Source: Dechloromonas denitrificans (lineage in GTDB: Bacteria; Pseudomonadota; Gammaproteobacteria; Burkholderiales; Rhodocyclaceae). Taken from it: DNA of 64,000 nucleotides. Both the position numbers and the translations under genes were made by a program. The notes under the pieces were generated by a model, which saw only the letters and a list, made by a program, of their open reading frames with translations, had not been told where the DNA came from and did no database searches. Below are positions 15,080-28,699 of the stretch, in pieces; position 1 is the first letter of the stretch, and every line of letters begins with the position of its first letter. Location: positions 484,093-548,092 of the forward strand of contig NZ_LODL01000035.1 of the NCBI RefSeq assembly GCF_001551835.1, written 5' to 3'.

Positions 15080-18000
15080 ATGACTGCCCGCCTGCGCGAA
15101 ATACCTTACAACTACACTTCGTTTTCCGATCGCGAGATCGTTATCCGCCTGCTCGGCGCCGACAATTGGGCCGTGCTCGACGAGCTCCGCGCCGAGCGCG
15201 TCACCGGCCGTTCGGCACGCATGCTCTACGAGGTGCTGGGCGATATCTGGGTCGTGCAGCGTAACCCCTATTTGGAAGACGATCTGCTGGCCAACCGCGA
15301 GCGCCGCGAGGCGCTGGTCAATGCCCTGCACCACCGTCTTTCCGAAGTGGAAAAGCGCCGCGAGGCAACGGAAAACGAAGGTCCGGAACGCGCCGCCAAG
15401 GTCAAGCGGCTGGTCGATGCGGCGCGCGATGCGGTGAACCGTTTTGCCGAGCGCTTCGGTGAAACGCATGACCTGCGCCGCAAGGTCCAGAAAATTCTCG
15501 GCAAGCACACGCGCAAGGACAACATTGCGTTCGATGGCCTGGCCCGTGTCTCGCATGTCACCGACGCCACCGACTGGCGCGTCGAGTACCCCTTCGTCGT
15601 CCTCTACCCGGATACCGAAGAGGAAATCGGCCATCTCGTCCGCGGTTGCATCGAAGCTGGCCTGACCATCATCCCGCGCGGCGGCGGCACCGGCTACACC
15701 GGCGGCGCCGTGCCGCTGACGCCGCGCTCGGCGGTGATCAATACCGAAAAGCTGATCGACATCGGCCCGGTCGAGGAAATCGTGCTGCCCGGCCATACGG
15801 CGCCCTACGCGACCATTCGCACCGGTGCCGGCGTCGTCACCGAACGCGTTGCGGAAGCCGCCTCGGCCGCCGGCCGCGTCTTTGCCGTTGACCCGACCTC
15901 GGCCAGCGCCTCCTGCATCGGCGGCAATATCGCGATGAATGCCGGCGGCAAGAAGGCCGTGTTGTGGGGTACCGCGCTCGACAACCTGGCCTGGTGGAAG
16001 ATGGTCGATCCGGACGGCAACTGGCTGGAAGTCGAACGCCTCAACCACAACTACGGCAAGATCCACGAGCAGGAGAAGGTCGAGTTCCGCCTGAAGCGTT
16101 TCGATCCGAGCGGCAAGAAACTGCTCGGCGAGGAAATCCTCAGCATCGCCGGTGCCGCCTGCCGCAAGGTCGGCCTCGGCAAGGACGTTACCGACAAGTT
16201 CCTGGGCGGCGTGCCCGGCGTCCAGAAGGAAGGTACCGACGGCCTGATCGTCGCTGCCCGCTGGGTGCTGCACAAGATGCCGCCGGTGGTGCGCACGGTC
16301 TGTCTCGAATTCTTCGGTCAGGTCCGCGAAGCGGTCCCCGCCATCGTCGAAATCACCGACTACTTCAAGCCGGGCGGCGCCGGTCTGGCGGCCGGCGTCC
16401 AGTTGGCCGGCCTTGAGCATCTCGACGAGCGCTACGTCAAGGCAGTCGGCTACGCGACCAAGGCCAAGCGCCACGGTCGGCCGAAAATGGTGCTGCTCGG
16501 CGATCTCGTCGGTCACGACGAAAATGCCGTGATGGCGGCTGCTTCCGAAGTCGTCCGCATGTGCAACCTGCGCGCGGCGGAAGGCTTCATTGCGGTCAAC
16601 GCCGAAACGCGCAAGAAATTCTGGCTCGACCGTTCGCGGACGGCGGCTATTTCCCGTCACACTAACGCCTTCAAGGTCAATGAAGACGTGGTCATCCCGC
16701 TGCCGCGCATGGGCGACTATTGCGATGGGATCGAACGCATCAATATCGAGCTGTCCACGCAGAACAAGCTGGCCTTGTGCGACGCGGTCAGCGAATTCCT
16801 CAAGGGTGACCTGCCCCTGCACCGCGGCGATACGACGATCGACTCCGAGGTCTTGATCGGCGATCGCCGGCAGGCCGCGCTCGATTACGTGAACGCAGTT
16901 CGCCTGCGCTGGGAATGGTTGCTGGAGAATCTCGACCTGCCGCTGGCCGAGGCCGAGTCGCGCTTTGCGTCCTACGGCGTACAGGCCGGCGAACTGACCA
17001 ACAAGGCGGCCAATCCGAAGCTGTTCCACCGTCTGCAGGACTATTCGGTGCGCACTTCCTGGAAGCAGGAACTGCATGCCCGCCTGATCAAGATTTTCGA
17101 CGGCGGGGTCTATCGCCCGATCGTCGAGCGGATCGAGGCCATCCACAAGGAAGTGCTGCGCGGCCGCGTCTTCGTCGCACTGCACATGCACGCCGGCGAC
17201 GGCAACGTGCATACCAACATCCCGGTCAATTCCGACAATTACGAGATGCTGCAGACGGCCAACAAGGCGGTCGAGCGCATCATGCATCTCGCCCGCTCGC
17301 TGGATGGCGTCATTTCCGGCGAACACGGCATCGGCATCACCAAGCTGGAGTTCCTGAGCGAAGCCGAACTGGCCCCCTTCCGCGCCTACAAGCAGAAGGT
17401 CGATCCGGAAGGCCGCTTCAACAAGGGCAAGCTGATGCCGCATGGCGATCTCGGCAACGCCTACACGCCATCGTTCAGTCTGCTGGGCACCGAGTCGCTG
17501 ATCATGGAGCAGTCCGAAATCGGCAAGATTTCCGATATGGTCAAGGACTGCCTGCGTTGCGGCAAATGCAAGCCGGTCTGCTCGACGCACGTGCCACGGG
17601 CCAACCTGTTGTACAGCCCGCGCAACAAGATTCTCGCCACGTCGCTGCTGGTCGAGGCCTTCCTCTACGAAGAACAGACCCGGCGCGGCATTTCGCTGAA
17701 GCATTTCGACGAATTCAACGACGTCGCCGACCATTGCACGGTCTGCCATCGTTGCGTCAAACCCTGTCCGGTCGACATCGATTTCGGCGATGTTTCCGTC
17801 GCCATGCGTAATTTCCTGCGCAAGCAGGAGAAAAAGCGCTTCAGCCCGGGTACTGCCGCGGCGATGACCTACCTGAACCTGAAGGATCCGGCGACCATCA
17901 AGCTGATGCGCGGCGTCATGATGGACTTCGGCTTCAAGGCGCAGCGCCTGGCCTACAAGGCCGTCAAGACGCTCGGCCTGGTCCGCGAAACGCGGGCCCA

Positions 18001-18955
18001 TCCGCCGGCCACGGTCGGCGCGCCGACGGTCAAGACGCAGATCATCCACTTCCTGAACCGGCCGATGCCGGGCAACCTGCCCAAGCGGACCTCGCGCGCC
18101 CTGCTCGATATCGAGGACGACAAGGTCATCCCGGTCATCCGCAATCCGAAGAAGACGACCGAAGAATCCGATGCCGTTTTCTACTTCCCGGGTTGCGGTT
18201 CGGAACGGCTCTTCTCGCAGGTCGGCCTGGCCACCCAGGCTATGCTCTACGAAATCGGTGCGACGACGGTGTTGCCGCCGGGCTACCTGTGCTGCGGCTA
18301 CCCGCAGAACGCTTCCGGGGATGAGGACAAGGGCCAGAAGATCACCACCGACAATCGCGTGCTCTTCCATCGCGTCGCCAATACCCTGAACTACCTCGAC
18401 ATCAAGACGGTGATCGTCTCCTGCGGTACCTGCATGGATCAACTGCAGAAGTACCAGTTCGAGAAGATCTTCCCGGGCTGCCGCCTGCTCGACATCCATG
18501 AGTATTTGATGGAAAAGGGCGTCAAGCTGAATGGCGTTGAGGGGACGCGCTACATGTATCACGATCCCTGCCATACGCCGATCAAGACCTACGCGCCGCT
18601 GGCGGTGACCAAGGCGCTGATGGGCCAGGAGGTGCCGCTGACCGACCGCTGCTGTGGCGATGCCGGCTCCTTTGCCTACTCCCGCCCGGATATCGCGACC
18701 CAGGTCAAATTCCGCAAGCAGGAAGATATCGAGACCCAGGCCGCCGCGCTGCGGGCCGATGGCTTCAAGGGCGACGTCAAGATCCTGACCTCCTGCCCGG
18801 CCTGCTTGCAGGGTCTGTCGCGCTACGAGGACGACGCCGATACCAAGGCCGACTACATCGTGGTCGAGATGGCCAAGTACCTGCTTGGTGAAAATTGGGC
18901 CGCACAGTATGTTGACCGCGCCAATAACGGCGGGATCGAGCGCGTTTTGCTCTGA
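15080..18955 (+). CDS. Giant FAD-binding/Fe-S oxidoreductase (DUF3683, GlcD-like, CCG)
   Basis: A 1291-residue single-chain oxidoreductase. N-terminal DUF3683-like part (1-160); FAD-binding PCMH domain from about 168 with [15 protein letters not shown]; a GlcD/D-lactate dehydrogenase-type C-terminal FAD domain to about 790, containing [18 protein letters not shown] and [13 protein letters not shown]; two ferredoxin-like cluster motifs, [11 protein letters not shown] near 823 and [12 protein letters not shown] near 886; then two CCG cysteine-rich domains ([42 protein letters not shown]). It resembles a fusion of the flavoprotein and Fe-S subunits of a 2-hydroxyacid dehydrogenase that feeds quinone. 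The substrate is unknown. No signal peptide, so cytosolic or membrane-peripheral. Confidence 0.88.
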   Translation: MTARLREIPYNYTSFSDREIVIRLLGADNWAVLDELRAERVTGRSARMLYEVLGDIWVVQRNPYLEDDLLANRERREALVNALHHRLSEVEKRREATENEGPERAAKVKRLVDAARDAVNRFAERFGETHDLRRKVQKILGKHTRKDNIAFDGLARVSHVTDATDWRVEYPFVVLYPDTEEEIGHLVRGCIEAGLTIIPRGGGTGYTGGAVPLTPRSAVINTEKLIDIGPVEEIVLPGHTAPYATIRTGAGVVTERVAEAASAAGRVFAVDPTSASASCIGGNIAMNAGGKKAVLWGTALDNLAWWKMVDPDGNWLEVERLNHNYGKIHEQEKVEFRLKRFDPSGKKLLGEEILSIAGAACRKVGLGKDVTDKFLGGVPGVQKEGTDGLIVAARWVLHKMPPVVRTVCLEFFGQVREAVPAIVEITDYFKPGGAGLAAGVQLAGLEHLDERYVKAVGYATKAKRHGRPKMVLLGDLVGHDENAVMAAASEVVRMCNLRAAEGFIAVNAETRKKFWLDRSRTAAISRHTNAFKVNEDVVIPLPRMGDYCDGIERINIELSTQNKLALCDAVSEFLKGDLPLHRGDTTIDSEVLIGDRRQAALDYVNAVRLRWEWLLENLDLPLAEAESRFASYGVQAGELTNKAANPKLFHRLQDYSVRTSWKQELHARLIKIFDGGVYRPIVERIEAIHKEVLRGRVFVALHMHAGDGNVHTNIPVNSDNYEMLQTANKAVERIMHLARSLDGVISGEHGIGITKLEFLSEAELAPFRAYKQKVDPEGRFNKGKLMPHGDLGNAYTPSFSLLGTESLIMEQSEIGKISDMVKDCLRCGKCKPVCSTHVPRANLLYSPRNKILATSLLVEAFLYEEQTRRGISLKHFDEFNDVADHCTVCHRCVKPCPVDIDFGDVSVAMRNFLRKQEKKRFSPGTAAAMTYLNLKDPATIKLMRGVMMDFGFKAQRLAYKAVKTLGLVRETRAHPPATVGAPTVKTQIIHFLNRPMPGNLPKRTSRALLDIEDDKVIPVIRNPKKTTEESDAVFYFPGCGSERLFSQVGLATQAMLYEIGATTVLPPGYLCCGYPQNASGDEDKGQKITTDNRVLFHRVANTLNYLDIKTVIVSCGTCMDQLQKYQFEKIFPGCRLLDIHEYLMEKGVKLNGVEGTRYMYHDPCHTPIKTYAPLAVTKALMGQEVPLTDRCCGDAGSFAYSRPDIATQVKFRKQEDIETQAAALRADGFKGDVKILTSCPACLQGLSRYEDDADTKADYIVVEMAKYLLGENWAAQYVDRANNGGIERVLL

Positions 18956-18975
18956 TCGCAACGGTTTTTAATCGC

Positions 18976-19007
18976 CGGCCGTGAATTTCTTGCTGGATTC
19001 ACGGCCG
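18976..19007. terminator. Stem-loop after the FAD/Fe-S gene, possible terminator
   Basis: CGGCCGTGAAT and ATTCACGGCCG form a perfect 11-bp stem around a 10-nt loop, 20 bp past the stop at 18955. No T tract follows, so it may be a transcript-stabilising hairpin or Rho-assisted end rather than a classic terminator. Confidence 0.5.
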
Positions 19008-19065
19008 CGGTTGCGCTATTAAGGTTCCGGTGTAATGCTAGAAAAAAATGACCGGAGCTTTGAAC

Positions 19066-19506
19066 GTGGCAAATGGCGCCAATTCCAAATCATGTGAACT
19101 TTGCGTTTCAAGCGGCGGCACGGTGCTCTGGGAGTCACCGGTCTGCCGGGTGGTGCGCGTCGCGGATCCCAACTACCCGGGCTTTTGTCGGGTCATCTGG
19201 ACGGCCCACATCCGTGAGATGACCGACCTTGATGCCGGCGAGCGGCGCAGCCTGATGGATGTCGTCTTCGCCGTCGAGGGGGTCATCAGAAGCCTGTTCG
19301 CGCCGGACAAGATCAACCTGGCCAGTTTTGGCAATGTCGTGCCGCATGTGCACTGGCATGTCATTCCGCGCTGGCAGGAAGACCGCCATTTTCCCGAGCC
19401 GATCTGGGGCACCGTGCAGCGTGAAGGTCGGCCGGGGGCGCCGACGGTTGATGATGCCACCCTGGCCGACGCCCTGTCCCGGGCGCTTGGCGGCAGTACG
19501 CAATAG
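19066..19506 (+). CDS. HIT family nucleotide-binding protein
   Basis: A histidine-triad protein of 146 residues. I prefer the GTG at 19066 because GGAG at 19054-19057 is well placed for it; an ATG at 19048 would add six residues but has only an A-rich leader. The HIT signature H-x-H-x-H appears in NVVPHVHWHVIPRW. A CELC pair near the N-terminus may bind zinc, as in some HIT proteins. These enzymes hydrolyse nucleoside phosphoramidates or dinucleotides; the exact substrate is unknown. It stands 8 bp upstream of the next gene and is likely co-transcribed with it. Confidence 0.88.
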   Translation: MANGANSKSCELCVSSGGTVLWESPVCRVVRVADPNYPGFCRVIWTAHIREMTDLDAGERRSLMDVVFAVEGVIRSLFAPDKINLASFGNVVPHVHWHVIPRWQEDRHFPEPIWGTVQREGRPGAPTVDDATLADALSRALGGSTQ

Positions 19507-19514
19507 GGAACCCC

Positions 19515-21119
19515 ATGAACGATAACTTCAGGGCAAGCGAACTCTCGATTCGCGATCTGCAAACCGGGGCTAACCTGCTGGCCCAACTGCCGCTGGCCAA
19601 CCCGCTGGCCGCCGAGCAGCAACTGATCCGCCTGCTCGATAGCCTGCTGGTGGAGCCGCCGGATCCCGGCGTGTTGTTTGCGTTGCTGGAACAGGCACGG
19701 GTACCGATGTGTTTCGTCGAAGAAGAAATGGCGCGGCGCTATCACAACAAGCCACTCGCCCTGAGCGATGACGAAGAGGCGTCTTTCGAGCAGGTGGTCG
19801 CCGTCTGGCGCAAGACCAGCAAGGCCTATGCGCTGTGCGCGCGCCTGGAGGAACCGGACGCCGCCAACACGCAGTACGCGTCATTGATGGCGACCATCCT
19901 GCATCGCTGCCTCTACTACACGGGGATGATCATCCTCGAGCATTACCGCGCTCGCCGCGAGTTGCCGGCCGGTATCTGGATGGAATTGCATGGCTATTAC
20001 GAGACCGCCGAAGAATGGGGGGTTGCCTGTTTGCCCGTCGAGGATGTCCTGGAAAACAACTTGCAGGCGACGCACTGTGCCGCAGCCTACGCCACCCTGT
20101 TGCTGATCGATCTGGCCAGCCCGTACAGCAACAGCGTCCGCAACCTGAACTTGATTCGGCGTTGGGCCGGCCTGTGGGCGCCACTGATTTCACTGCACCG
20201 ACTCGACGACGAGCCGAATATTCCACCCTACATCGTCGAATTGATGAAGGATGCCCCCTTGCATCCAAGCGCGGCGGCTGATGAGCCGGGTAGCGATGCC
20301 CGCCGTCTTGATACGACGCGTCTGGGCTTGCAGATCAATCACCTGCTCAGCCAGTTGCACCAGCGCATCACGCCGTCCCAGCTTGGTCTGGGGGAAGAAA
20401 CCAGCAGCCATGTCATCCAGTTGCTCGAGCATCTTTCCCGGCCATGGAGCCAATTGGCTTCGCCCCGGCGATTCCGGCGCTTTCCGACGACCGGGATCGC
20501 CCGGGTGGCGACGGGTCTGGAGGCGATTCATTTCTCGGTGACCGGGCGTGAATTCACTCAGCCGGATTCGGCAAGTGCCTATTCGCGGGGTGATTTCGAC
20601 CAGCTATTTACCTTCCGCGACCGGGCCGAGCCCGGCCAGGCCTTAAGCATCAAGCCCAGCATCAGCTTTCCCATTGATGAATGGTCGGTCATCAACCATT
20701 CCGCCAATGGTTTTCGCCTGGCCCGCAGCGGCGCCGGCCAAAAGCTGGCGCACGGCCAGTTGATGGCTGTCTGCCCGCACGATGGTGAGCATTTCCTGCT
20801 CGTTCAGGCCAGTTGGTTGATGCAGGAAGAGAGTGGTGGCCTGATCGTCGGCGTCGCCAGCCTGCCGGGCATGCCGAGCGGGGTCGGGGTACGCTATGCG
20901 GCGACCAGCGCCTCCGGTGGGGAGGATTTCGTACGGGCCTTCCTGTTGCCGGCGGTACCGGCGATTCACGAAGCTGGCTCGATCGTCATTCCGGTCGGGA
21001 TGTACCAGGCCAGTCGGGTCCTCGACGTATTTAACGGCGAGGCACACTGGCAGGTGCGATTGAAGCACATCCAGCAGCGTGGGCTCGATTTCGACCGGGT
21101 CAGCTACGATCCTCTTTGA
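19515..21119 (+). CDS. Uncharacterised 534-residue protein with PilZ-like motifs
   Basis: I do not recognise a named family over the full length. The first 300 residues are helical with no signal peptide or membrane segment. The C-terminal part is beta-rich and shows RRFRR at residues 318-322 (RxxxR) and NHSANG at 394-399 ([D/N]xSxxG), the two motif types by which PilZ domains bind cyclic-di-GMP, though 71 residues separate them, more than the usual 20-30. Inference: a possible c-di-GMP receptor with an expanded barrel. It follows the HIT gene by 8 bp. Other cyclic-di-GMP proteins occur further along the window, which fits but does not prove this. Confidence 0.65.
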   Translation: MNDNFRASELSIRDLQTGANLLAQLPLANPLAAEQQLIRLLDSLLVEPPDPGVLFALLEQARVPMCFVEEEMARRYHNKPLALSDDEEASFEQVVAVWRKTSKAYALCARLEEPDAANTQYASLMATILHRCLYYTGMIILEHYRARRELPAGIWMELHGYYETAEEWGVACLPVEDVLENNLQATHCAAAYATLLLIDLASPYSNSVRNLNLIRRWAGLWAPLISLHRLDDEPNIPPYIVELMKDAPLHPSAAADEPGSDARRLDTTRLGLQINHLLSQLHQRITPSQLGLGEETSSHVIQLLEHLSRPWSQLASPRRFRRFPTTGIARVATGLEAIHFSVTGREFTQPDSASAYSRGDFDQLFTFRDRAEPGQALSIKPSISFPIDEWSVINHSANGFRLARSGAGQKLAHGQLMAVCPHDGEHFLLVQASWLMQEESGGLIVGVASLPGMPSGVGVRYAATSASGGEDFVRAFLLPAVPAIHEAGSIVIPVGMYQASRVLDVFNGEAHWQVRLKHIQQRGLDFDRVSYDPL

Positions 21120-21181
21120 CCTATCTTGCCGCCAGAGCGGAACGAGTGCGCTAAACTAGCGCCCTTATTCTGGAGGAAATT

Positions 21182-21604
21182 ATGGCTGGTATTGATCGGG
21201 ATACACCGATTCCGAGCGAAATCAAATTGCATCAGAAATCGCGCATGCTGGAGATTTCCTACGAGAGCGGTGAAAGTTTCAAGCTGGATTTCGAATACTT
21301 GCGTGTGTACACTCCTTCGGCCGAAGCGCGGGGGCATGGCCCAGGTCAGGAAACGCTGCAGACCGGCAAGCGGAATGTCGAGATTGAACGCGTCGAGCCA
21401 GTCGGCACCTACGCGTTGCGTTTCGTTTTTTCCGATGGTCACGACAGCGGCCTGTATTCGTGGGACTTGCTTTATAACCTGGGCGCCCACCACGACGAGC
21501 TATGGCAGGCCTATCTTGAGCAGATTGAGGGGCAAGGTCTGTCGCGTGACATAGATACGACATCGCGCCCTGCTGCCGGCGGCAGCTGCGGCCATCATCA
21601 TTGA
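21182..21604 (+). CDS. DUF971 (GBBH-like N-terminal domain) protein
   Basis: A 140-residue protein matching DUF971: [59 protein letters not shown]. The fold is that of the N-terminal domain of gamma-butyrobetaine hydroxylase. The C-terminus ends in GGSCGHHH, a potential metal-binding tail. It has a GGAGG ribosome site just before the ATG at 21182 and precedes ubiE by 4 bp, so the two are surely co-transcribed. An Fe-S or quinone-related role has been suggested by context for relatives; here that is inference. Confidence 0.85.
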   Translation: MAGIDRDTPIPSEIKLHQKSRMLEISYESGESFKLDFEYLRVYTPSAEARGHGPGQETLQTGKRNVEIERVEPVGTYALRFVFSDGHDSGLYSWDLLYNLGAHHDELWQAYLEQIEGQGLSRDIDTTSRPAAGGSCGHHH

Positions 21605-21608
21605 TACC

Positions 21609-22346
21609 ATGAACCACGATAAAACCCATTTTGGCTTTGAAACGGTCGCCGAACAGGAAAAAGCACGGCGTGTTGCCGATGTTTTCGACTCGGTAGCCAG
21701 TCGCTATGACCTGATGAACGACTTGATGTCGGGGGGCATGCATCGCCTGTGGAAGGCCTTTACCATTCAGCGCAGCGGTGTCCGTGAAGGCTCCCGGGTG
21801 CTCGATGTGGCCGGTGGTACCGGCGACCTGTCGCTGGCCTTCGCCAAGCGCGTCGGCAAGAGCGGCGAGGTCTGGCTCACCGATATCAACAACGCTATGC
21901 TGGCTCGCGGGCGTGATCGCTTGCTCGACAAGGGCTACATGGTGCCGGCCGCGCAGTGCGATGCTGAGAAGCTGCCTTTCCCGGACGATTACTTTGATTG
22001 TGTCACTGTCGCCTTCGGTTTGCGCAACATGACACACAAGGATGGCGCGCTGGCCGAAATGTATCGTGTGCTGCGCCCGGGCGGGCGCCTGCTGGTGCTG
22101 GAGTTTTCCAAAGTCTGGAAGCCGCTGGCACCGGTTTACGACTTCTATTCTTTCCAGGTCATTCCGCGGGTCGGCAAGCTGGTCACCAACGATTCCGATA
22201 GCTATCGCTATCTTTCCGAATCAATCCGGGTGCACCCGAGCCAGGAAGAATTGAAGGGCATGATGGAAGACGTCGGTTTTGAAAAAGTCGAATTTTTCAA
22301 CATGGCATTCGGGGTGGTCGCCCTGCATCGTGGGTATAAGTTCTGA
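21609..22346 (+). CDS. ubiE: Ubiquinone/menaquinone C-methyltransferase UbiE
   Basis: A 245-residue SAM-dependent methyltransferase that C-methylates the quinone ring in ubiquinone (and menaquinone) biosynthesis. N-terminal [37 protein letters not shown], the SAM-binding [33 protein letters not shown] and [13 protein letters not shown] are all UbiE hallmarks. Length and C-terminal HRGYKF fit. It lies between DUF971 and ubiJ on one strand. Confidence 0.97.
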   Translation: MNHDKTHFGFETVAEQEKARRVADVFDSVASRYDLMNDLMSGGMHRLWKAFTIQRSGVREGSRVLDVAGGTGDLSLAFAKRVGKSGEVWLTDINNAMLARGRDRLLDKGYMVPAAQCDAEKLPFPDDYFDCVTVAFGLRNMTHKDGALAEMYRVLRPGGRLLVLEFSKVWKPLAPVYDFYSFQVIPRVGKLVTNDSDSYRYLSESIRVHPSQEELKGMMEDVGFEKVEFFNMAFGVVALHRGYKF

Positions 22347-22384
22347 ATCCACGCTGTTCGCCGAATATCGCTGTAGGTGATTTC

Positions 22385-22960
22385 TTGCTGACGATACCGT
22401 TTGAACGCCTCCTGCCCCGCATTCTGAATCACCTGATTCAGAATGAGACGTGGGCTTCGGAACGGCTGCGTCCATTTGATGGCAAGCAGACCCTGATCCG
22501 CGCGGGGGGGCTGGATATCTACCTGGTCGTTGATAGTCGTGGTTTCTTTGCCGCCGGCTCCCCAAAAGAACCGGTCGCGGTAACCGTGAATCTGCCGGCG
22601 GACACACCGGCCAAACTACTGCTTGATAAAGATGCTGTCTTTCAAGCGGCCAGATTATCGGGTTCCATTGATTTTGCGGAGACCCTGGCTTTTGTTTTTC
22701 GCAATTTGCACTGGGATATCGAAGCAGATTTGGCGGCGTATGTCGGGGATATACCGGCATACCGCCTTGAAAGACTCCGCCAGAAAGTGTTTTCGGTAAC
22801 CAGGGAATCCGCCAGCAAAGCGACGCAAAACATAGTCGAGTATTTAACCGAAGACTCCGATTCGCTGCCGCCACCGCGCGAAGTCGCAGCCTTCATCCGC
22901 GAAGTCGATGTCTTGCGTGATGCGGTCGCCCGATTCGAGAAAAGACTGGCCGCTCTTTGA
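22385..22960 (+). CDS. ubiJ: Ubiquinone biosynthesis accessory factor UbiJ (SCP2 domain)
   Basis: A 191-residue protein of the UbiJ/COG3165 group, an SCP2-fold lipid-binding factor that with UbiK organises the aerobic Ubi enzyme complex. Visible features are the N-terminal PFERLLPRILNHLI helix, the SCP2-like GGLDIYLVVDSRGFF, RLSGSIDFAETLAFVFRNL, and the C-terminal helical SLPPPREVAAFIREVDVL. The start is a TTG at 22385 with TAGGTGA upstream. In many proteobacteria ubiB follows; here a terminator and the atp operon end follow instead, so ubiB must be elsewhere. Confidence 0.9.
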   Translation: MLTIPFERLLPRILNHLIQNETWASERLRPFDGKQTLIRAGGLDIYLVVDSRGFFAAGSPKEPVAVTVNLPADTPAKLLLDKDAVFQAARLSGSIDFAETLAFVFRNLHWDIEADLAAYVGDIPAYRLERLRQKVFSVTRESASKATQNIVEYLTEDSDSLPPPREVAAFIREVDVLRDAVARFEKRLAAL

Positions 22961-22978
22961 CGGCTAACGCGGACAAAT

Positions 22979-23006
22979 AAAAAGGGCAGCCTAGGCTGCC
23001 CTTTTT
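22979..23006. terminator. Bidirectional terminator between ubiJ and atpC
   Basis: AAAAAGGGCAGCC-TA-GGCTGCCCTTTTT is a perfect 13-bp stem with A and T tracts on each side, so it works in both directions. It ends the ubiE-ubiJ unit and the convergent atp operon. Confidence 0.95.
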
Positions 23007-23023
23007 GCGTCCATGAAACAGAC

Positions 23024-23449
23024 TCAGTGAACCGACTTGCGCAGGCGCTGGATAGCCTGAAGCTGGGCGATGGCCTGAGCCAGTTCAGCTTCTGCAGCAG
23101 CGTAGTCGACTTCAGCCTGCCGATTGGCAAGAGCTTCTTCGGCCCGCTTTTTGGCTTCGAGTGCCTTGGCTTCATCCAGATCATGCGCCCGGATGGCCGT
23201 ATCGGCCAGCACGGTAATCATGTCAGGCTGAACTTCCAGCATGCCACCGGATACATAGACCAGCTCAAATTCGCTTTGATCCTGCACCTTCAGACGAATG
23301 GTGCCGGGCTTGATGCGGGTGAGCAAGGGCGTATGGTGCGGCAGAATGCCGAGTTCCCCGGCTTCACCGGGAAACACCGCCATTTCGACCAGGCCGGAGA
23401 AGATGGACTCCTCGGCGCTGACGACATCACAATGAACAGTCATAACCAT
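23024..23449 (-). CDS. atpC: ATP synthase F1 epsilon subunit
   Basis: A 141-residue central-stalk subunit of F1. The N-terminal beta-sandwich carries [34 protein letters not shown] and [19 protein letters not shown]; the C-terminal helical hairpin ([18 protein letters not shown]) is the inhibitory arm in bacterial F1. Last gene of the atp operon, 25 bp after atpD. An in-frame ATG two codons in (23443) is an alternative start. Confidence 0.97.
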   Translation of the reverse strand: MVMTVHCDVVSAEESIFSGLVEMAVFPGEAGELGILPHHTPLLTRIKPGTIRLKVQDQSEFELVYVSGGMLEVQPDMITVLADTAIRAHDLDEAKALEAKKRAEEALANRQAEVDYAAAEAELAQAIAQLQAIQRLRKSVH

Positions 23450-23474
23450 CGCTGGCTCCTATGCTGAGGCTGCA

Positions 23475-25785
<2,311 letters not shown>

Positions 25786-25802
25786 GCAATTCTCCTAGCC
25801 GA

Positions 25803-27341
25803 TCAGGCCCAGCTGCTCTTGAAAGCGGTGATGCCGGCGGCGAGTGCCTTTTCGGTCTCACCGTCGAGGTCTGCCTTGGACTCCATGGTACTCATGACGT
25901 CGGCGCAGCTCGCCTTCAGGTAGCCGATCATGGCCTTTTCGCATTCCAAGGCACGCTTGACTTCGACATCATCGAAATAACCCTTGTCAGCTGCGTACAG
26001 CGTGACGGCCATCTCGGAGATGCTCATCGGCGAGTATTGCGCCTGCTTCATCAGCTCGGTAACCAGACGGCCACGTTCCAGTTGCTTGCGGGTTGCTTCG
26101 TCGAGGTCGGAAGCAAACTGGGCGAAGGCAGCAAGTTCGCGGTACTGGGCCAGGGCCAGACGGACACCGCCGCCGAGCTTCTTGATCAGCTTGGTCTGGG
26201 CAGCACCACCGACGCGGGACACGGAGATACCGGCGTTGATTGCAGGGCGAACACCAGCGTTGAAGAGGTCGGTTTCCAGGAAGATCTGACCATCGGTAAT
26301 CGAGATCACGTTGGTCGGAACGAAAGCAGAAACGTCACCAGCTTGGGTTTCGATGACCGGCAGTGCCGTCAGCGAACCGCTCTTGCCGGTTACTTCGCCA
26401 TTGGTGAACTTCTCGACCCAGGCTTCGGAAACGCGAGCGGCACGTTCGAGCAGGCGGGAGTGGAGATAGAAGACGTCGCCCGGATAGGCTTCACGGCCCG
26501 GCGGACGGCGCAGCAGCAGGGAAACCTGACGATAGCCCCAAGCTTGCTTGGTCAGATCGTCATAAACGATCAGTGCGTCTTGACCGCGGTCGCGGAAGTA
26601 TTCACCCATCGTGCAGCCGGCGTAAGGAGCCAGGTACTGCAGCGCAGCGGATTCGGAAGCGGAGGCCGCGACGATGATGGTGTATTCCATCGCGCCGTGT
26701 TCTTCCAGCTTGCGAACGACGTTGGCAATGGTGGAGGCCTTTTGACCGATAGCGACATAAACGCAGAAGAGGTTCTTGCCCTTCTGGTTGATGATGGCGT
26801 CGACCGCGACGGCGGTCTTGCCGGTCTGGCGGTCACCAATGATCAGTTCGCGCTGGCCACGGCCAACCGGCACCATGGAGTCCACACACTTCAGACCGGT
26901 CTGCACCGGTTGGGAAACGGATTTACGCCAAATAACTCCGGGCGCGACCTTTTCCAGCTTGTCGGTTAGCTTGGCGTTGATCGGGCCTTTGCCATCGATC
27001 GGCTGGCCGAGCGTGTTGACCACGCGGCCAAGCAGTTCCGGGCCAACCGGCACTTCCAGAATGCGACCGGTCGTCTTGACGACGTCGCCTTCGGAAATGT
27101 GCTCGTATTCACCGAGGATAACGGCGCCGACGGAGTCGCGCTCGAGGTTGAGTGCCATGCCGAAGGTATTGCCGGGGAATTCCAGCATTTCGCCTTGCAT
27201 GACGTCTTGCAAACCATGCACGCGGACGATACCGTCAGTGACGGAGACCACGGTGCCCTGCGTGCGCACTTCCGATGCGCCTTGCAGGTTCTGGATTTTG
27301 CTCTTGATCAGTTCAGAAATTTCGGAAGGATTCAACTGCAT
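25803..27341 (-). CDS. atpA: ATP synthase F1 alpha subunit
   Basis: The 512-residue non-catalytic nucleotide-binding subunit. P-loop [11 protein letters not shown], the [19 protein letters not shown]-terminal domain, and the signature [17 protein letters not shown] are all present, followed by the helical C-terminal domain. Separated from atpH by 9 bp. Confidence 0.98.
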   Translation of the reverse strand: MQLNPSEISELIKSKIQNLQGASEVRTQGTVVSVTDGIVRVHGLQDVMQGEMLEFPGNTFGMALNLERDSVGAVILGEYEHISEGDVVKTTGRILEVPVGPELLGRVVNTLGQPIDGKGPINAKLTDKLEKVAPGVIWRKSVSQPVQTGLKCVDSMVPVGRGQRELIIGDRQTGKTAVAVDAIINQKGKNLFCVYVAIGQKASTIANVVRKLEEHGAMEYTIIVAASASESAALQYLAPYAGCTMGEYFRDRGQDALIVYDDLTKQAWGYRQVSLLLRRPPGREAYPGDVFYLHSRLLERAARVSEAWVEKFTNGEVTGKSGSLTALPVIETQAGDVSAFVPTNVISITDGQIFLETDLFNAGVRPAINAGISVSRVGGAAQTKLIKKLGGGVRLALAQYRELAAFAQFASDLDEATRKQLERGRLVTELMKQAQYSPMSISEMAVTLYAADKGYFDDVEVKRALECEKAMIGYLKASCADVMSTMESKADLDGETEKALAAGITAFKSSWA

Positions 27342-27350
27342 GAAATTCTC

Positions 27351-27884
27351 CTAGTTGTTCAGCGCCACGGCCATCGAGTCGAGTTTGCCGCGGACTGAAG
27401 CATCCAGCACCTGGTCACCGACAGCGACACGAACACCACCGATCAGGCTCGGGTCGATTACGACGCGGGCAGTCAGGCGGGTAGCAAAGCGGGGCTCCAG
27501 CTGTTGCAGCAGGGTGGCCACTTGGGTGTCGTCAATGGGAAATGCCGAATACACCACCGCCTCCTTGACCCCTTCGTCCTGGCTCTTGGCCATTTCGAAA
27601 AGCCGGGAAATCTCCGGCAGGAGCGCGAGACGCCGGTTTTCTGCGAGGGTACGAATGAAGTTGCCAAGGATCGGATCGCTGTCTTGGGACAGCGAAATGA
27701 AGAGTTCGGCAACCTGCTCAACGGAGAGCCGGGGATTGCTCATGACCGAGGCCATGTCCCCGTCCTGGGCGACCAGTGCCAGGCGCTCGAGGCGCGCTGA
27801 CCAGGCAGCCTGCGCCCCGCTTTCCTGAGCCATGCGATACACGGCTTCGGCATAGGGGCGGGCGATGGTGACAGATTCAGCCAT
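27351..27884 (-). CDS. atpH: ATP synthase F1 delta subunit
   Basis: The 177-residue peripheral-stalk subunit that joins F1 to the b dimer. The N-terminal helical bundle begins TIARPYAEAVYRMAQESGA; the C-terminal beta part includes ARVVIDPSLIGGVRVAVGDQ, the family signature. It lies 5 bp after atpF. Confidence 0.96.
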   Translation of the reverse strand: MAESVTIARPYAEAVYRMAQESGAQAAWSARLERLALVAQDGDMASVMSNPRLSVEQVAELFISLSQDSDPILGNFIRTLAENRRLALLPEISRLFEMAKSQDEGVKEAVVYSAFPIDDTQVATLLQQLEPRFATRLTARVVIDPSLIGGVRVAVGDQVLDASVRGKLDSMAVALNN

Positions 27885-27889
27885 AAGCT

Positions 27890-28360
27890 TTACAGATCCT
27901 GTTTGATCGTAGCCAGAATATCGGCATGAGCCTGGGCATTAATCTCGCGACGCAGAATTTTTTCTGCACCGGAAACCACCAGGGCAGAGACTTGTTCGCG
28001 CAGTTGTTCCTTGGCGCGTACAGCTTCCTGGTCGATTTCAGCCTTGGCGCCGGCGACGATGCGGTCAGCTTCGGTCTTGGCCGTTGCCTTCGCTTCTTCG
28101 ATCACCTGGGCAGCACGCTTTTCAGCTTGTGCCAGGAGTTCGGCAGCCTTTTCCTTGCCTTCACGGAGAGCTTCCGTGGAGCGCTTGGTGGCCAGTTCGA
28201 GATCATGCTTGCCGCGTTCAGCAGCAGCCAGTCCATCCGCGATCTTCTTCGCACGCTCGTCGAGCGCCTTCACAATGGGGGGCCACACGAATTGCATCGT
28301 GAACCACGCCAGAATGAAGAACACAACGAGCTGTGCAAACAACGTTGCGTTCAGATTCAC
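27890..28360 (-). CDS. atpF: ATP synthase Fo subunit b
   Basis: A 156-residue peripheral-stalk subunit with one N-terminal membrane helix ([20 protein letters not shown], then PPI) and a long charged right-handed coiled coil ([20 protein letters not shown] onwards). One copy only, so the stalk is a homodimer as in E. coli, not the b/b' form of photosynthetic bacteria. Confidence 0.96.
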   Translation of the reverse strand: MNLNATLFAQLVVFFILAWFTMQFVWPPIVKALDERAKKIADGLAAAERGKHDLELATKRSTEALREGKEKAAELLAQAEKRAAQVIEEAKATAKTEADRIVAGAKAEIDQEAVRAKEQLREQVSALVVSGAEKILRREINAQAHADILATIKQDL

Positions 28361-28399
28361 GGTATTAGTCCTCTAAAGAGTTGATCGGATGAGGACCGA

Positions 28400-28660
<261 letters not shown>

Positions 28661-28699
28661 CTAAGTTAAAAAGTAAAAAACTACAAAGTTACAACGAAA

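Noticed and set aside
15044-18961. A 1305-residue open frame on the minus strand
   Set aside because: It lies exactly opposite the FAD/Fe-S oxidoreductase, which has complete motifs. The antisense frame has no recognisable domain and is a high-GC shadow.
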